DNA of 64,000 nucleotides from Bacteroidota bacterium (lineage in GTDB: Bacteria; Bacteroidota; Bacteroidia; CAIKAF01): NCBI GenBank assembly GCA_023432985.1, contig JAEZEQ010000040.1, forward strand, positions 10,198 to 74,197, given 5' to 3'. Shown here piece after piece: positions 8,649 through 18,375 of the stretch. Each line of letters starts with the position of its first letter. Within the stretch, counting starts at the first letter, position 1. Position numbers and translations under genes: made by a program. The notes under the pieces were generated by a model, which made no database searches, had not been told where the DNA came from, and was given only the letters and a program-made list of their open reading frames with translations.

Positions 8649-9503
8649 CTATGCGTTGAATATGGAACCGTAACGAGCTTCCTGAGTGCGCGGTATCACA
8701 CTCAATACCGGAATTTCTGATTTGTTGATGATGTCCTGAGCCTGAGAACCGATAAATAAATCGGTAATGTTCTGCTCCTGTTGAGTCATAATCATAATCA
8801 AATCTATTTCATTGCTGTTGGCATATTTCAATATAGTTTCGGCAATGGAACCACTCTTCTCTAAGAAACTGTCGACTACTTTTATATTATGTGTTTCTAA
8901 ATAACTCTTCACTTGCAACATCTGACGCGTTAGTGCACTGGCCTCAAATTCATCCGTTTCTCTTACACTCACTACATGAACCTCGGCACCGTATGCACGC
9001 GCAAATTCTAATGCACGAGCCACTTTCTCGCGTGTCTCTTTGGTCAGATCTAAAGGCAATAATATGCGATCACATCCTTTTTTATGACTCTTCCCTTTGA
9101 TGGTGATGACCGGAGTCGAACTCTGGCGAACTACCCGCAACGAGTTGGTTCCCAAAAATCGTTTGAAGCTCGAATGTTTATTCGAACCCATAACTATCAA
9201 GGACGCATCTTTCTCGGATGCAGAATCTATTATTTCTTGATAAGGCTTGCCATAACGAATCTCATAGCTCACTTTTAAATTATATTCTTTACTCAAATTC
9301 TGAGCATATACTTCCAATTTATCCTTGATTTCATCTTTTAATTCTTTATGATATGCCTTTGCTGAAGCCGAACTTCCGGGCTCATCCATTACATGCAAAA
9401 GAATTACTTCAGAGTTTAATACAAAAGCCAAATTGCCGGCTTGCTCTAATGAAATCATCGATTGTTCATTAAAATCAATGGGGACGATAAATAGGTTACT
9501 CAT
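8649..9503 (-). CDS. Tandem universal stress protein (UspA family)
   Basis: A 284-residue protein made of two Usp domains (about 1-145 and 150-280). The first has LFIVPIDFNEQS and the end LIVMGSNKHSSFKRFLGTNS, close to the nucleotide-binding G-2x-G-9x-G-S/T signature; the second starts at RILLPLDLT and ends LFIGSQAQDIINKS with the same layout. Tandem Usp proteins bind ATP/AMP and act in starvation or stress survival; no client is known here. It is the first gene of the operon, 3 nt before the RPE-CBS gene, so the stress protein, the CBS-epimerase and DAHP synthase are probably co-transcribed. Confidence 0.9.
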   Translation of the reverse strand: MSNLFIVPIDFNEQSMISLEQAGNLAFVLNSEVILLHVMDEPGSSASAKAYHKELKDEIKDKLEVYAQNLSKEYNLKVSYEIRYGKPYQEIIDSASEKDASLIVMGSNKHSSFKRFLGTNSLRVVRQSSTPVITIKGKSHKKGCDRILLPLDLTKETREKVARALEFARAYGAEVHVVSVRETDEFEASALTRQMLQVKSYLETHNIKVVDSFLEKSGSIAETILKYANSNEIDLIMIMTQQEQNITDLFIGSQAQDIINKSEIPVLSVIPRTQEARYGSIFNA

Positions 9504-9582
9504 AAATGTGTTAGTTGTTAATGTTTTTTACTTTTCGCAAAGTCGACATTTTTTTTTAATTCTTATTCTTTGCGCTTATTTA

Positions 9583-9590
9583 TATTTTTG
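9583..9590 (+). promoter_or_regulatory. Candidate -7 box of the nucleoside phosphorylase gene
   Basis: TATTTTTG is an exact match to TAnnTTTG, 18 nt before the ATG at 9608. The spacer to the nearest upstream TTTG (9569-9572) is too short for a -33 element, so only the -7 box is claimed. Confidence 0.5.
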
Positions 9591-9607
9591 ACAAAATTAA
9601 TAATATT

Positions 9608-10480
9608 ATGCTAAAAGCATCCGAACTTATTTTAAATTCCCGTGGCGCCATATACCACCTCGATCTATTGCCTTCTGAATTAGCGAATACCGTATTTTTA
9701 GTGGGCGACCCCGACCGGGTAGAAAAGGTTTCTGCTTATTTCGACCGTATTGAACATAAAATACAACACCGTGAGTTTATTTCGCATACCGGATTTATTG
9801 GTCAAAACCGCTATACGGTGATCTCTACCGGTATAGGCCCGGATAATATTGATATCGTGATGAATGAACTGGACGCCCTTTGCTCTATTGATTTCCAAAC
9901 CAGGTCTTATCTTGCCGAAAAACGCAGCCTCCGAATCATACGTATAGGCACTTCCGGCTCCCTTCAAGCAGATATTCCGGTCGACTCTTTTGTGGCAAGC
10001 GCCTATGCATTAGGCACCGACGGAGTTCTCAATTTTTACCCCTTTGAACCCAATGAAAGGGAATTGAAAATGCAAAATGATTTCATTCGCAGTATGGCAT
10101 ATCCTGCCGAACTCGCTAAACCATATTTTGTTGCCGGTGATGAAGGCTTATTGAAAGCCCTTACCCAAAATGCATTCAGCGGCGTTACGGTTACCGCACC
10201 AGGATTCTATGCACCGCAAGGACGTAATTTGAGGGGCGGACTTAAATATCCCCAACTCATAGACCAATTTCAACATTGGAAATCGGACGAGTTACGTATG
10301 ACGAATTTCGAAATGGAAACCAGTATGATATACGGACTCAGCCGTATGTTCGGACATAAAGCTTGCAGCATGTCGGCCATTGTCGCAAACCGAGCAAACG
10401 GCACTTTCTCCACCCAAGCAGCTGATACCATCGACCGACTTATCCGATACACTCTCGATATTGTTAATCGATCATACTAA
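9608..10480 (+). CDS. Nucleoside phosphorylase (uridine phosphorylase-like)
   Basis: A 290-residue hexameric-type (NP-I) phosphorylase that should split a nucleoside with phosphate into base and ribose-1-phosphate. Visible motifs are GDPDRVEKVSAYFD (near 38), the HREFISHTG segment, STGIGPDNIDIVMNELD, RIGTSGS near 118, and the substrate-site stretch NFEMETSMIYGLSRM near 235, matching the EME(T/S) signature of uridine/purine phosphorylases. Substrate (uridine versus purine) cannot be fixed from the sequence. It is followed at 24 bp by queE. Confidence 0.88.
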   Translation: MLKASELILNSRGAIYHLDLLPSELANTVFLVGDPDRVEKVSAYFDRIEHKIQHREFISHTGFIGQNRYTVISTGIGPDNIDIVMNELDALCSIDFQTRSYLAEKRSLRIIRIGTSGSLQADIPVDSFVASAYALGTDGVLNFYPFEPNERELKMQNDFIRSMAYPAELAKPYFVAGDEGLLKALTQNAFSGVTVTAPGFYAPQGRNLRGGLKYPQLIDQFQHWKSDELRMTNFEMETSMIYGLSRMFGHKACSMSAIVANRANGTFSTQAADTIDRLIRYTLDIVNRSY

Positions 10481-10504
10481 AATTTATCCTATTTTCGTTT
10501 TTAA

Positions 10505-11140
10505 ATGCGCATGAATTCAAAGCAAACGCCAATACTGTCCCCGGGAAAACTTCCGGTAATGGAACATTTTTATACCATTCAGGGTGAAGGTTTCAACAGC
10601 GGAACTCCTTGCTATTTTATCCGATTGGCAGGCTGCGACGTTGGCTGTGTATGGTGCGATGTGAAAGAAAGCTGGGACGCCGATGCACACCCCTATCTCC
10701 GCATTGACGAAATCGTTGACCTGGTTAAAAAAAGTGGAGCACCCTACGCCGTAATTACCGGCGGCGAACCGCTAATGTACGATTGTGGCGAACTTTGCGC
10801 TGCATTGCATAAGGAAGGCATTCAGACTTTTATCGAAACCTCCGGAGCTCACCCGCTCACAGGGGAGTGGGACTGGATTTGCCTCAGTCCCAAAAAATTT
10901 AAAGCTCCATTGCCCGAAATATTCAAAAAAGCAGACGAACTGAAAATTATTATTTTTCATAAATCGGATTTTAAATGGGCCGAAGAATTTGTACCACTCC
11001 TTAAACCCGATGCCCGACTTTATCTGCAACCCGAATGGAGTAAGTCGGACGATGTATTGCCCATGATTATTGATTATATCAAGGAAAATCCCAAATGGAA
11101 ATTGTCCTTGCAAACCCATAAATTTATTCATATTCCATAA
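10505..11140 (+). CDS. queE: QueE, 7-carboxy-7-deazaguanine synthase
   Basis: A 211-residue radical SAM enzyme making 7-carboxy-7-deazaguanine in queuosine synthesis. It has the family's short barrel with substrate-recognition FYTIQGEGFNSGTP near 22-35 and the cluster motif CDVGCVWC (C-x3-C-x2-C), then ITGGEPL, the SAM-binding GGE motif. The C-terminus carries L-Q-P-E-W and the LSLQTHK-Ihip ending usual for QueE. Two in-frame ATG codons are 6 nt apart; the first is used. The stop overlaps the next ATG as TAATG, coupling it to an OmpA-family gene with no obvious metabolic link. It works with the YhhQ transporter at 18368, which brings in queuosine precursors. Confidence 0.93.
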   Translation: MRMNSKQTPILSPGKLPVMEHFYTIQGEGFNSGTPCYFIRLAGCDVGCVWCDVKESWDADAHPYLRIDEIVDLVKKSGAPYAVITGGEPLMYDCGELCAALHKEGIQTFIETSGAHPLTGEWDWICLSPKKFKAPLPEIFKKADELKIIIFHKSDFKWAEEFVPLLKPDARLYLQPEWSKSDDVLPMIIDYIKENPKWKLSLQTHKFIHIP

Positions 11141-13086
11141 TGCAAACACTGAAATATTTTTTAATTTCTCCCCTAATCCTGCTCCTGCAAATCAGTTGCT
11201 CCGCTCAAAAATTTACTCTGAGCTCAACGAATAAAAAAGCGCTTAAGGAATTTCAAACCGCCGATGCATATTACCGCAGCGGACAACCTCTTAAAGCGGA
11301 AACGCATTTCAGAAATGCCATTCAATACGACTCTACTTTTGCAGAAGCTTATTTTGCATTGAGCACTATTCTTACGGATACAAAAAGAGGAAAGGAAGGC
11401 AATATGTTCCTGAAAAAAGGACTGAAGCAGAATGATGCCATTTTTCCATATGGATACAAAAGTGCGGCTGATTGGGATAAGAAAAATGGCTATTATGAAG
11501 AGGCTGTTCGCTATTATAATCTGTTCCTCGAAAAGAATAGTAATGGAGATAAGGAGGACCTGGATCTGGTCCGAAAACTTAGGGATGAAGCCTTATTGGT
11601 AAGTTTTATGGTGAAAAATCCGGTTCCATTTTCACCCCAAAATGCCGGCCCTTCTATTAATACGGAATATATGGATTATCATCCGGCTTTGAGCCTGGAC
11701 GAAAAAACTATGCTGTTCTGCCGCACCGAACCACCAACCATCCCCCCCACTTGTCCGGGTAGAAATAATATGTGGGAAGATTTTTATTTCGCATACAGAA
11801 CTGATTTAAACAGCCCCTGGGATAAAGCACAAAATGCGGGAGAACCACTCAATACGGGTTGTAATGAAGGTACGCCTTTCATCTCTCCGGACGGACGTTT
11901 TCTGTTTTTTGCCGCGTGCGAACGCCCCGACGGAATGGGCAGTTGCGATATTTATATGAGCAGAAAAATGGGAAATTCCTGGGAAAAACCTAAGAATATA
12001 GGACAACCTGTCAACTCTTCCGCATGGGAATCTCAACCCTCTTTCAGTAGCGATGGAAAAACGCTTTACTTTGTAAGCAACAGAGGTGGGAAAAGAGATA
12101 TTTACAGCTCGGAATGGAAAAGTGACGGTAGCTGGTCTAACCCCGTTAAACTTCCTGCAACCATAAATTCCGACAAACAAAACCACTTCCCCTACATACA
12201 CCCCGATAACCAAACTTTATATTTTGTGTCGGACGGACACTATACGGTAGGCGGTGATGATATTTTCTTTGCTAAAAAACAAGCAGACGGAAGCTGGGGA
12301 CAAGCCAAAAACCTGGGCTATCCCATCAATTCGATTATGAACGAACAAGCACTGATCGTTAATGCTAAAGGTAACCTTGCCTTTGTGAGCAGCGACCGAC
12401 ACGGTGGATACGGAAATATGGATATTTATTCTTTCGAATTATATCCGGAAGCCAGACCTAATGCGGTGACTTATTTTAAGGGTATTATTCGCGATAAAGA
12501 ATCTCAACTGCCCCTGGAAGCCGACTTCGAACTTATAGACCTCGAAAGCGGACAAATTACTACTGCCTCTAAATCGGATAAAATAAATGGATCTTTTCTC
12601 CTCGCTTTGCCTACGAATCGCAATTATGCATTGAATATCAGTAAGGACAATTATTTGTTTCATTCCGAAAATTTCACACTGCAAGGTCAACACGAAGCCG
12701 GACAAGCTTTTGTGAAAACGGTAGATCTTGTTCCCATAAAAGCCGATATTCCTATCGTACTGAAAAATGTATTTTTTGAAACCAATAAGTACGCACTGCT
12801 CGATAAAAGTAAAATCGAACTCGATAAATTGGTCGACTTTATGCAAAAAAATCCGAGTGTGAAAATTGAAATAGGCGGACATACGGATATTGTCGGCTCA
12901 GCTGCCGATAATAAAGTCTTAAGCGAAAACAGAGCAAAATCGGTACAACAATATCTTATTCAAGCAGGTATTGAGGCCTCCAGACTACGCTATAAAGGCT
13001 ACGGAAGCAGTCAGCCCATCGCCGATAATAATACCGAAGCCGGACGTGCAGAAAACAGAAGAACTGAATTTAAGATTGTAAAATAA
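11140..13086 (+). CDS. TPR - PD40 propeller - CRD - OmpA envelope protein (PorE-like)
   Basis: A 648-residue envelope protein. A signal peptide ends near residue 23 (ISCSAQ); the Cys could be lipidated but the lipobox is poor. Residues 30-140 contain TPR-like helices, 175-435 five PD40/WD40-like strands (for example SPDGRFLFF, SSDGKTLYFVSNRGG), 445-530 a carboxypeptidase-regulatory-like beta domain and 545-648 an OmpA C-terminal domain with GHTDIVGS and LSENRAKSV, which bind peptidoglycan. The same order is known from PorE (PG1058) of the type IX secretion system in Porphyromonas. Calling it PorE is inference, since Bacteroidota often have several such proteins; a second is at 62072. Translation is coupled to queE (TAATG), and a GDPD lipoprotein follows after 1 nt. 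Confidence 0.85.
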   Translation: MQTLKYFLISPLILLLQISCSAQKFTLSSTNKKALKEFQTADAYYRSGQPLKAETHFRNAIQYDSTFAEAYFALSTILTDTKRGKEGNMFLKKGLKQNDAIFPYGYKSAADWDKKNGYYEEAVRYYNLFLEKNSNGDKEDLDLVRKLRDEALLVSFMVKNPVPFSPQNAGPSINTEYMDYHPALSLDEKTMLFCRTEPPTIPPTCPGRNNMWEDFYFAYRTDLNSPWDKAQNAGEPLNTGCNEGTPFISPDGRFLFFAACERPDGMGSCDIYMSRKMGNSWEKPKNIGQPVNSSAWESQPSFSSDGKTLYFVSNRGGKRDIYSSEWKSDGSWSNPVKLPATINSDKQNHFPYIHPDNQTLYFVSDGHYTVGGDDIFFAKKQADGSWGQAKNLGYPINSIMNEQALIVNAKGNLAFVSSDRHGGYGNMDIYSFELYPEARPNAVTYFKGIIRDKESQLPLEADFELIDLESGQITTASKSDKINGSFLLALPTNRNYALNISKDNYLFHSENFTLQGQHEAGQAFVKTVDLVPIKADIPIVLKNVFFETNKYALLDKSKIELDKLVDFMQKNPSVKIEIGGHTDIVGSAADNKVLSENRAKSVQQYLIQAGIEASRLRYKGYGSSQPIADNNTEAGRAENRRTEFKIVK

Positions 13087-13087
13087 T

Positions 13088-14050
13088 ATGAGAAATTTTT
13101 TAATTACATGCATAGGAACTGGTGTTTTTATAGCTTCATGCGGAAATAACAACAGCAATACTTCCAATCAAAATCCCGATGAAATTAGCCTGAACAATGA
13201 ATACACTTTGCCGGAAAATTTCGATTTACAGGCCCATAGGGTTGGCAGAGGCATAGCCCCGGAAAATAGCTTATTCGCCATTCCGATTGCGCTGGATATT
13301 CCGGAGGTCACAACACTCGAAATTGACCTCGCCATTACCCGCGATAAACAGGTAATCTTATCCCATGAACCCTGGATGAGCAGCGGCTATTGCGACCATC
13401 CGAATGATGACCGCATTATGCCTTATGAGGATGAAAAAATTATAATCTATAATATGGATTATGCCCAAATTAAAGAGTTCCGCTGCGGGGGAAGAAGGGA
13501 TAAAAATTTCCCCGACCAACGATTGAAATATGCGCCTAAGGCCTTGTTGGACACTTTCTTTGTGGAAACAAAAAGGGTTTGCGCCGAAAAAAACAGGGAA
13601 TTACCCCATTTTAATATCGAAATTAAATCGGATCCGGAATGGGATGGTTTCTATACCCCAAAACCGGCAGAATTTGTAAGCCTGACTCTGGAAATTATTA
13701 AAAAACACGGACTCGAAAATCAATGTACGATTCAGAGTTTTGACCCCAGAAGTCTGGAAGAAGTGAAAAAACAAGCACCTCAAATGCGCATTTCTCTACT
13801 CGGTAAAGAAGGAGCGAATTGGAATGATGACCAAAAATCATTGACTTTTAAACCCGATATTTATTCGCCCTATTTTACTCAAATATCGCCTTCTCTGGTA
13901 AAAGAATTACAGGATAATCAAATTCAGGTTATCCCCTATACCGTGAACGATAGCCTGTCTATGCGCAGAGTAATTGAAAGTGGTGTAAATGGTCTCATTA
14001 CCGATTTCCCGGATAAGGCAGCTCAAATTATGGGCATTTATCGCCAATAA
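13088..14050 (+). CDS. Glycerophosphodiester phosphodiesterase family lipoprotein
   Basis: A 320-residue lipoprotein: the signal peptide ends in the lipobox IASC at about residue 18. The GDPD fold shows the catalytic opening QAHRVGRGIAPENS, the metal-binding LEIDLAITRD and VILSHEP, NIEIKSD, IQSFDPRSL and the C-terminal NGLITDFPD. It should hydrolyse glycerophosphodiesters to glycerol-3-phosphate and an alcohol in the periplasm or at the outer membrane. It starts one base after the stop of the OmpA-type gene, so the two are co-transcribed with queE. Confidence 0.9.
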   Translation: MRNFLITCIGTGVFIASCGNNNSNTSNQNPDEISLNNEYTLPENFDLQAHRVGRGIAPENSLFAIPIALDIPEVTTLEIDLAITRDKQVILSHEPWMSSGYCDHPNDDRIMPYEDEKIIIYNMDYAQIKEFRCGGRRDKNFPDQRLKYAPKALLDTFFVETKRVCAEKNRELPHFNIEIKSDPEWDGFYTPKPAEFVSLTLEIIKKHGLENQCTIQSFDPRSLEEVKKQAPQMRISLLGKEGANWNDDQKSLTFKPDIYSPYFTQISPSLVKELQDNQIQVIPYTVNDSLSMRRVIESGVNGLITDFPDKAAQIMGIYRQ

Positions 14051-14247
14051 ATCGCATAAATTGGCAAATTTTTCCCGTTTACTCCCTGTTTATAAGGCAT
14101 AGACTGCATTATAAATTTTCCGAACACTCAATATTTAAGGCTATTTAATCAGTTCAATTGCAATCCACAATTCCCGCCTATCCCTTGCTCACAAAGGAAT
14201 AGACAATAAAAACTCTATTTAAAAAGCAGGCTTAACTCTCTATCGAT

Positions 14248-14274
14248 GCCTAAAGAATAATGCATCTTTGAGGC
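14248..14274 (+). promoter_or_regulatory. Promoter region with inverted repeat abutting the lamin-tail gene
   Basis: CATCTTTG (14263-14270) matches TAnnTTTG except the first base, its G 5 nt before the ATG. It sits in an imperfect inverted repeat, GCCTAAAG (14248-14255) with CTTTGAGGC (14266-14274), which ends exactly at the start codon. The rest of the 224-bp gap (14051-14247) is AT-rich with no further feature seen. Confidence 0.4.
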
Positions 14275-17200
14275 ATGAAAAACGCAATGCTTATATACTT
14301 GTTATTGTTTCTGTCTCTTGGCGGCAATACACAAATCTGGGAAGATTTCTCCGATGGCGATTTTCATTCCGATTATGTGTGGAGCGGAACAGATTCTGAT
14401 TTTGTGGTGAATATGCAAAAGCAATTGCAATTGTATAAAAACACGGCAGGCATTTCTTATCTCTCTACCTATTTACCATATGCTTCAGTCGATACTATGG
14501 TATATGAGTTCTGGTATAAACTCGATTTCGACCCAAGTTCCAATAATCAGTTTCGTTTTTATTTAAATGCCAATCAACCCGATTTAACTTCGACCAGCCT
14601 CAAGGCTTGCTATATACAAATTGGCGAAAATGGGCAACAGGATGCGATTCGATTATATCAACAAAATGGTTTATCACACACCCTTATAGGATCAGGTTCG
14701 GCAGGCAGCATCGCAAGTTCCGTTCACCCCAAACGCATACGAGTAGTACGGACCGCCGCCGGCCTGATTTTTATTTCTTTAGCCCACACAGGTGCATCCT
14801 TTTTTCAATATGAATTTCAGGCTGTGCTGACTGATTCCTTATATCCTTACTTAGGCATATGGGTTAAAAACACCCAAAGTCAGTCCCAACATTTCTATTT
14901 CGATGATATCATAGTCAGCCCTTTCAATCCCGACACCACAGCCCCGCGCCTCATGCATGCCCGGGCATCCGGAAATAAGAAAGTTTCTTTGCAGTTCAAT
15001 GAAGCCTTATCCTGGGTCGAGGCTCATAGCTTACAAAACTATATTTATGCAGGCAATTATTTTCCCATTCAAATCGACCTGAATCCCGATCGCGACATGG
15101 TTGAATTGACCTATCCCGACATCTGGTTAGATCATGAAAATATATCCATACATCTGAAAAATATAGCAGATACAGCAGGAAATTATATGGCCGATACAAG
15201 TCTGCAGCTCACCTATTATCAACCTCAGGCATACGACTTAATCATAAGCGAATTTCTTGCGGATCCAACTCCTACGATTGGATTACCCAATACAGAATTT
15301 GTAGAAATATACAATCGAATGAATTACCCGATTGAATGCTCGGCCTATAAATTATGTGTCAACCAAAACTGCATTAAGCTGCCCGCATACAGCATTGCCC
15401 CAAAATCGTACGCATTAATTATTCCGGAAAACTATGTCAATTATTTTCCGGGATTACCTCTATTGCCGGTGTCGACTTTACCAACTATAACTAATGGAGG
15501 GGCTGTTATAGAAATAAGAGATACCGGCAATTTTTCAATACACAAAATAGAATTTTCTACCACATGGTATAAAGATCCGATGAAGGATGATGGTGGCTTT
15601 ACGCTGGAGAAAATAAATCCGGATGAGTTGTGTGGCACAGAAGACCAATACCTCGCAAGTAAGAGTTATACCGGCGGCACACCGGGTTATGTGAATTCCG
15701 TACACGATTCGAGCCCCATCCCTTTTCGGTTTCGTTATATCCTGATTGATGCCCAAAAAATCTTATTTATTTTTAATAAACGCTTTACATCATCCGATTG
15801 GAATGTGCAGGATTTCAAATCCCAAAACCAACCCATTTTTCAAAGCTTGCACTTCCTTTCGGATGATTCTATTTTGGCTGAGTGGATTTATCCCCTTGCG
15901 CAAAATCAATCCCTGCACCTTAGCGTAGAATTCAATGGCCTGGATTGTGCATCGATGCCATTACAACTCGATACGCAACTGTATATTCAAAACTATGAAG
16001 CGAAATATGGCGATTTAATCATAAGCGAAATAATGGCTAATCCTTCCGGAAACACGAATTATCCTTTCGAGTTCATAGAAATATATAATGCTTCATCTTT
16101 AACATTGGAATTGGATCAATTTGCCCTGCATATAAATTCCTCTTCTTATGCTTTACCTCAATACCATATTTCACCCGGCGAATTTGTAGTAATATGCGGA
16201 CAACTCAACGCCATCCCCCCATTTCTCTACTGCAAATTACCAAGCTTATCGAACGAAAACGGAATATATAATTTAATTCACCTGAACGGTCAAATTATAC
16301 ATCATGCGCAATACCGCAATTCTTATTTCGAAGATGCTCTAAAAAAAAACGGAGGTTATTCTTTAGAGTTAACCGACCTGAATGCCATTTGTCAGCAAAA
16401 AAACAATTGGAGGGCGAGCGCAGACCCCAGAGGTGCCAGTCCGGCCGAAGCAAATTCCCATTCTACCCAACTGGAGCCAGTAGCCTCACCCAAAGCTATA
16501 TACAGAGGCATACAACAAGACAGTATTATTTTATACTTCGATCAGGCGATAAATCCCACCTATATACAAGAGGCCGAAATACAAACTACGCAGGGCAAAT
16601 TAAACGGGGAATGGATCTCGGATCGAGGAAATCTGAAAAAGGTCTATTTTCGAAGTCAGCAAGGGATACCATGGGGACAATCATTGGAAATTTCAAAGCT
16701 CAAGAATTGCGAAACCGGAGAAATAAGTGCGACTGAAATTCGACTTCCGCAGAAGTCTGCACCAAGCGAAAAAGGCATACAAATAAACGAAATCCTATTT
16801 CATCCCGAAAGCGGGAAATCGAAATACGTCGAGTTTCTGAATACAGGCGAGGAGGCTGTAAACATCGAAACGCTCTATTTAGGCCGTTACGATACACTTT
16901 TGTCCATGTATAGCTCGGGCTCAAAACCATTTCCTGAAAATTTATGGTTATTACCCGGCGAAATCATTTGTCTGAGTACAGATCCGGCGGAAGTTTCAGA
17001 AAGCTTTATCGGCTCGAATCCATCCCACATTTTGTATAGCGGCAAGCTGGATTTGCCGGGGAGTTCGGGAGGCATTTTGCGCCTGCAAAACAGCAAAAAT
17101 GAGGAAGTAGACATAGCAGCCGTCTTGCCGGAATGGCATAGCACTTTTCTTACAGAAAAGAAAGGCGTAGCCCTTGAGCGAATTGGGCTAAAAAGGGAGG

Positions 17201-17613
17201 GCCTTTCGAGATACAGCTGGTTATCTGCTGCGGCAAATATGGGTTATGGAACGCCGGGTAATGAAAATTCGCAATGGGGAAATTTCGGTGAGGCAGAGAA
17301 AATACTCGAACTAAACACGCCAATTTTTTCACCCGATATGGATGGATATATGGATTGGGTGGAAATACGCGGAAAAATGCCGGAGTCCGGTTTGCGTGCC
17401 AGCCTATTTATTATAAATGAATCCGGGCAAATTATACGCTCATTAATGCAAAACGAAATTTGTGGCTCAGAGCTTTCCTTTATTTGGGATGGTGGAAATA
17501 GCCTCGGTCAAAAAGTACCCATAGGTATTTATAAAATCTATTTAAAAGCGCTCAATGCAACCGGAAAAAGTTGGCAAGATTATAGGGCAATCGTCGTGGC
17601 CGTGAAAAAATAA
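14275..17613 (+). CDS. Large secreted protein with three lamin-tail domains
   Basis: A 1112-residue exported protein; signal peptide about 1-19 (LLFLSLGGNTQ). Residues 20-215 look like a jelly-roll (concanavalin-type) domain. Three lamin-tail domains follow, each opening with an I-x-E-hydrophobic signature: LIISEFLADPTP (about 320), LIISEIMANPSG (about 580) and IQINEILFHPES (about 835), with bacterial Ig-like segments between them. The last 100 residues (FSPDMDGYMDW...) resemble the FlgD-like/gliding-associated beta domain that ends many type IX secreted proteins, although no clear Cys-free C-terminal sorting signal is proven. Such proteins sit on the surface and bind polymers; the true role is unknown. 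No enzyme motif is seen. Confidence 0.8.
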   Translation: MKNAMLIYLLLFLSLGGNTQIWEDFSDGDFHSDYVWSGTDSDFVVNMQKQLQLYKNTAGISYLSTYLPYASVDTMVYEFWYKLDFDPSSNNQFRFYLNANQPDLTSTSLKACYIQIGENGQQDAIRLYQQNGLSHTLIGSGSAGSIASSVHPKRIRVVRTAAGLIFISLAHTGASFFQYEFQAVLTDSLYPYLGIWVKNTQSQSQHFYFDDIIVSPFNPDTTAPRLMHARASGNKKVSLQFNEALSWVEAHSLQNYIYAGNYFPIQIDLNPDRDMVELTYPDIWLDHENISIHLKNIADTAGNYMADTSLQLTYYQPQAYDLIISEFLADPTPTIGLPNTEFVEIYNRMNYPIECSAYKLCVNQNCIKLPAYSIAPKSYALIIPENYVNYFPGLPLLPVSTLPTITNGGAVIEIRDTGNFSIHKIEFSTTWYKDPMKDDGGFTLEKINPDELCGTEDQYLASKSYTGGTPGYVNSVHDSSPIPFRFRYILIDAQKILFIFNKRFTSSDWNVQDFKSQNQPIFQSLHFLSDDSILAEWIYPLAQNQSLHLSVEFNGLDCASMPLQLDTQLYIQNYEAKYGDLIISEIMANPSGNTNYPFEFIEIYNASSLTLELDQFALHINSSSYALPQYHISPGEFVVICGQLNAIPPFLYCKLPSLSNENGIYNLIHLNGQIIHHAQYRNSYFEDALKKNGGYSLELTDLNAICQQKNNWRASADPRGASPAEANSHSTQLEPVASPKAIYRGIQQDSIILYFDQAINPTYIQEAEIQTTQGKLNGEWISDRGNLKKVYFRSQQGIPWGQSLEISKLKNCETGEISATEIRLPQKSAPSEKGIQINEILFHPESGKSKYVEFLNTGEEAVNIETLYLGRYDTLLSMYSSGSKPFPENLWLLPGEIICLSTDPAEVSESFIGSNPSHILYSGKLDLPGSSGGILRLQNSKNEEVDIAAVLPEWHSTFLTEKKGVALERIGLKREGLSRYSWLSAAANMGYGTPGNENSQWGNFGEAEKILELNTPIFSPDMDGYMDWVEIRGKMPESGLRASLFIINESGQIIRSLMQNEICGSELSFIWDGGNSLGQKVPIGIYKIYLKALNATGKSWQDYRAIVVAVKK

Positions 17614-17632
17614 AATGAGCCCGGGAAATTGC

Positions 17633-17640
17633 TAACTTTG
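17633..17640 (+). promoter_or_regulatory. -7 box of truB, 7 nt before the ATG
   Basis: TAACTTTG is an exact TAnnTTTG match; its G lies 7 nt before ATG 17647, predicting a leaderless or nearly leaderless mRNA. No -33 TTG is evident. Confidence 0.55.
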
Positions 17641-17646
17641 CCCCGC

Positions 17647-18375
17647 ATGTTAGACTGGAATCAAATTATAGAAGGCGAAATTATACTGGTGGACAAGCCT
17701 CAGGGCTGGAGTTCATTTGATGTGGTAAAAAGAATAAAAGGTTTATTTTATCGATTAAATAAAACCAAATTAAAAATTGGTCATGCCGGCACTTTAGATC
17801 CGCTCGCAACGGGATTAATGGTGATTTGTACCGGAAAAAAAACCAAAATAATAGAGGGATTCCTCCACGACGATAAAAGTTATTCCGGTATCATTTATAT
17901 AGGAGCCCAAACAGCCAGTTATGATTTAGAAAGCGAACCCGAAAACTTTAGAGATATTTCGCATATCACAGCTGAAGAAATACAAAAAGCGGCGGCATCC
18001 TTTATAGGGGAACAAGAGCAATATCCTCCGGCCCATTCTGCTGTAAAAATCAACGGAAAAAGAGCCTATAAAATGGCACGCCAGGGCCTGGAAGTCGAGA
18101 TAAAACCACGTATAGTGAATATTAAAAAATTCGACATACTCCGGATAGACAAAAACGAAATACACTTTTACATCACTTCGTCTAAAGGCACTTATATACG
18201 CAGTATCGCTTCCGATTTTGGTAAAAAACTGGGATGTGGTGCTTATTTAAAATATTTACGCAGGGAAAAATCGGGAGAATTTTCCGTAGAAAATGCAAGG
18301 CAAATGGATGCATTATTAGACGAAATACAACAAGTATTCCAAAAGCATAACGAATCGCAGGATTTGAATGGATAG
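17647..18375 (+). CDS. truB: TruB, tRNA pseudouridine-55 synthase
   Basis: A 242-residue enzyme that converts U55 of the tRNA T-loop to pseudouridine. The family opening LVDKPQGWSSFDVV is followed by GHAGTLDPLATG with the catalytic Asp near residue 51, the YSG segment near 80, YPPAHSAVKINGKRAY and the SSKGTYIRS motif with the conserved Arg. A PUA domain is lacking or reduced, as in many short TruB proteins. An in-frame TTG at 17629 would place translation before the promoter box, so ATG 17647 is used. Its end overlaps the YhhQ gene by 8 nt. Confidence 0.95.
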   Translation: MLDWNQIIEGEIILVDKPQGWSSFDVVKRIKGLFYRLNKTKLKIGHAGTLDPLATGLMVICTGKKTKIIEGFLHDDKSYSGIIYIGAQTASYDLESEPENFRDISHITAEEIQKAAASFIGEQEQYPPAHSAVKINGKRAYKMARQGLEVEIKPRIVNIKKFDILRIDKNEIHFYITSSKGTYIRSIASDFGKKLGCGAYLKYLRREKSGEFSVENARQMDALLDEIQQVFQKHNESQDLNG

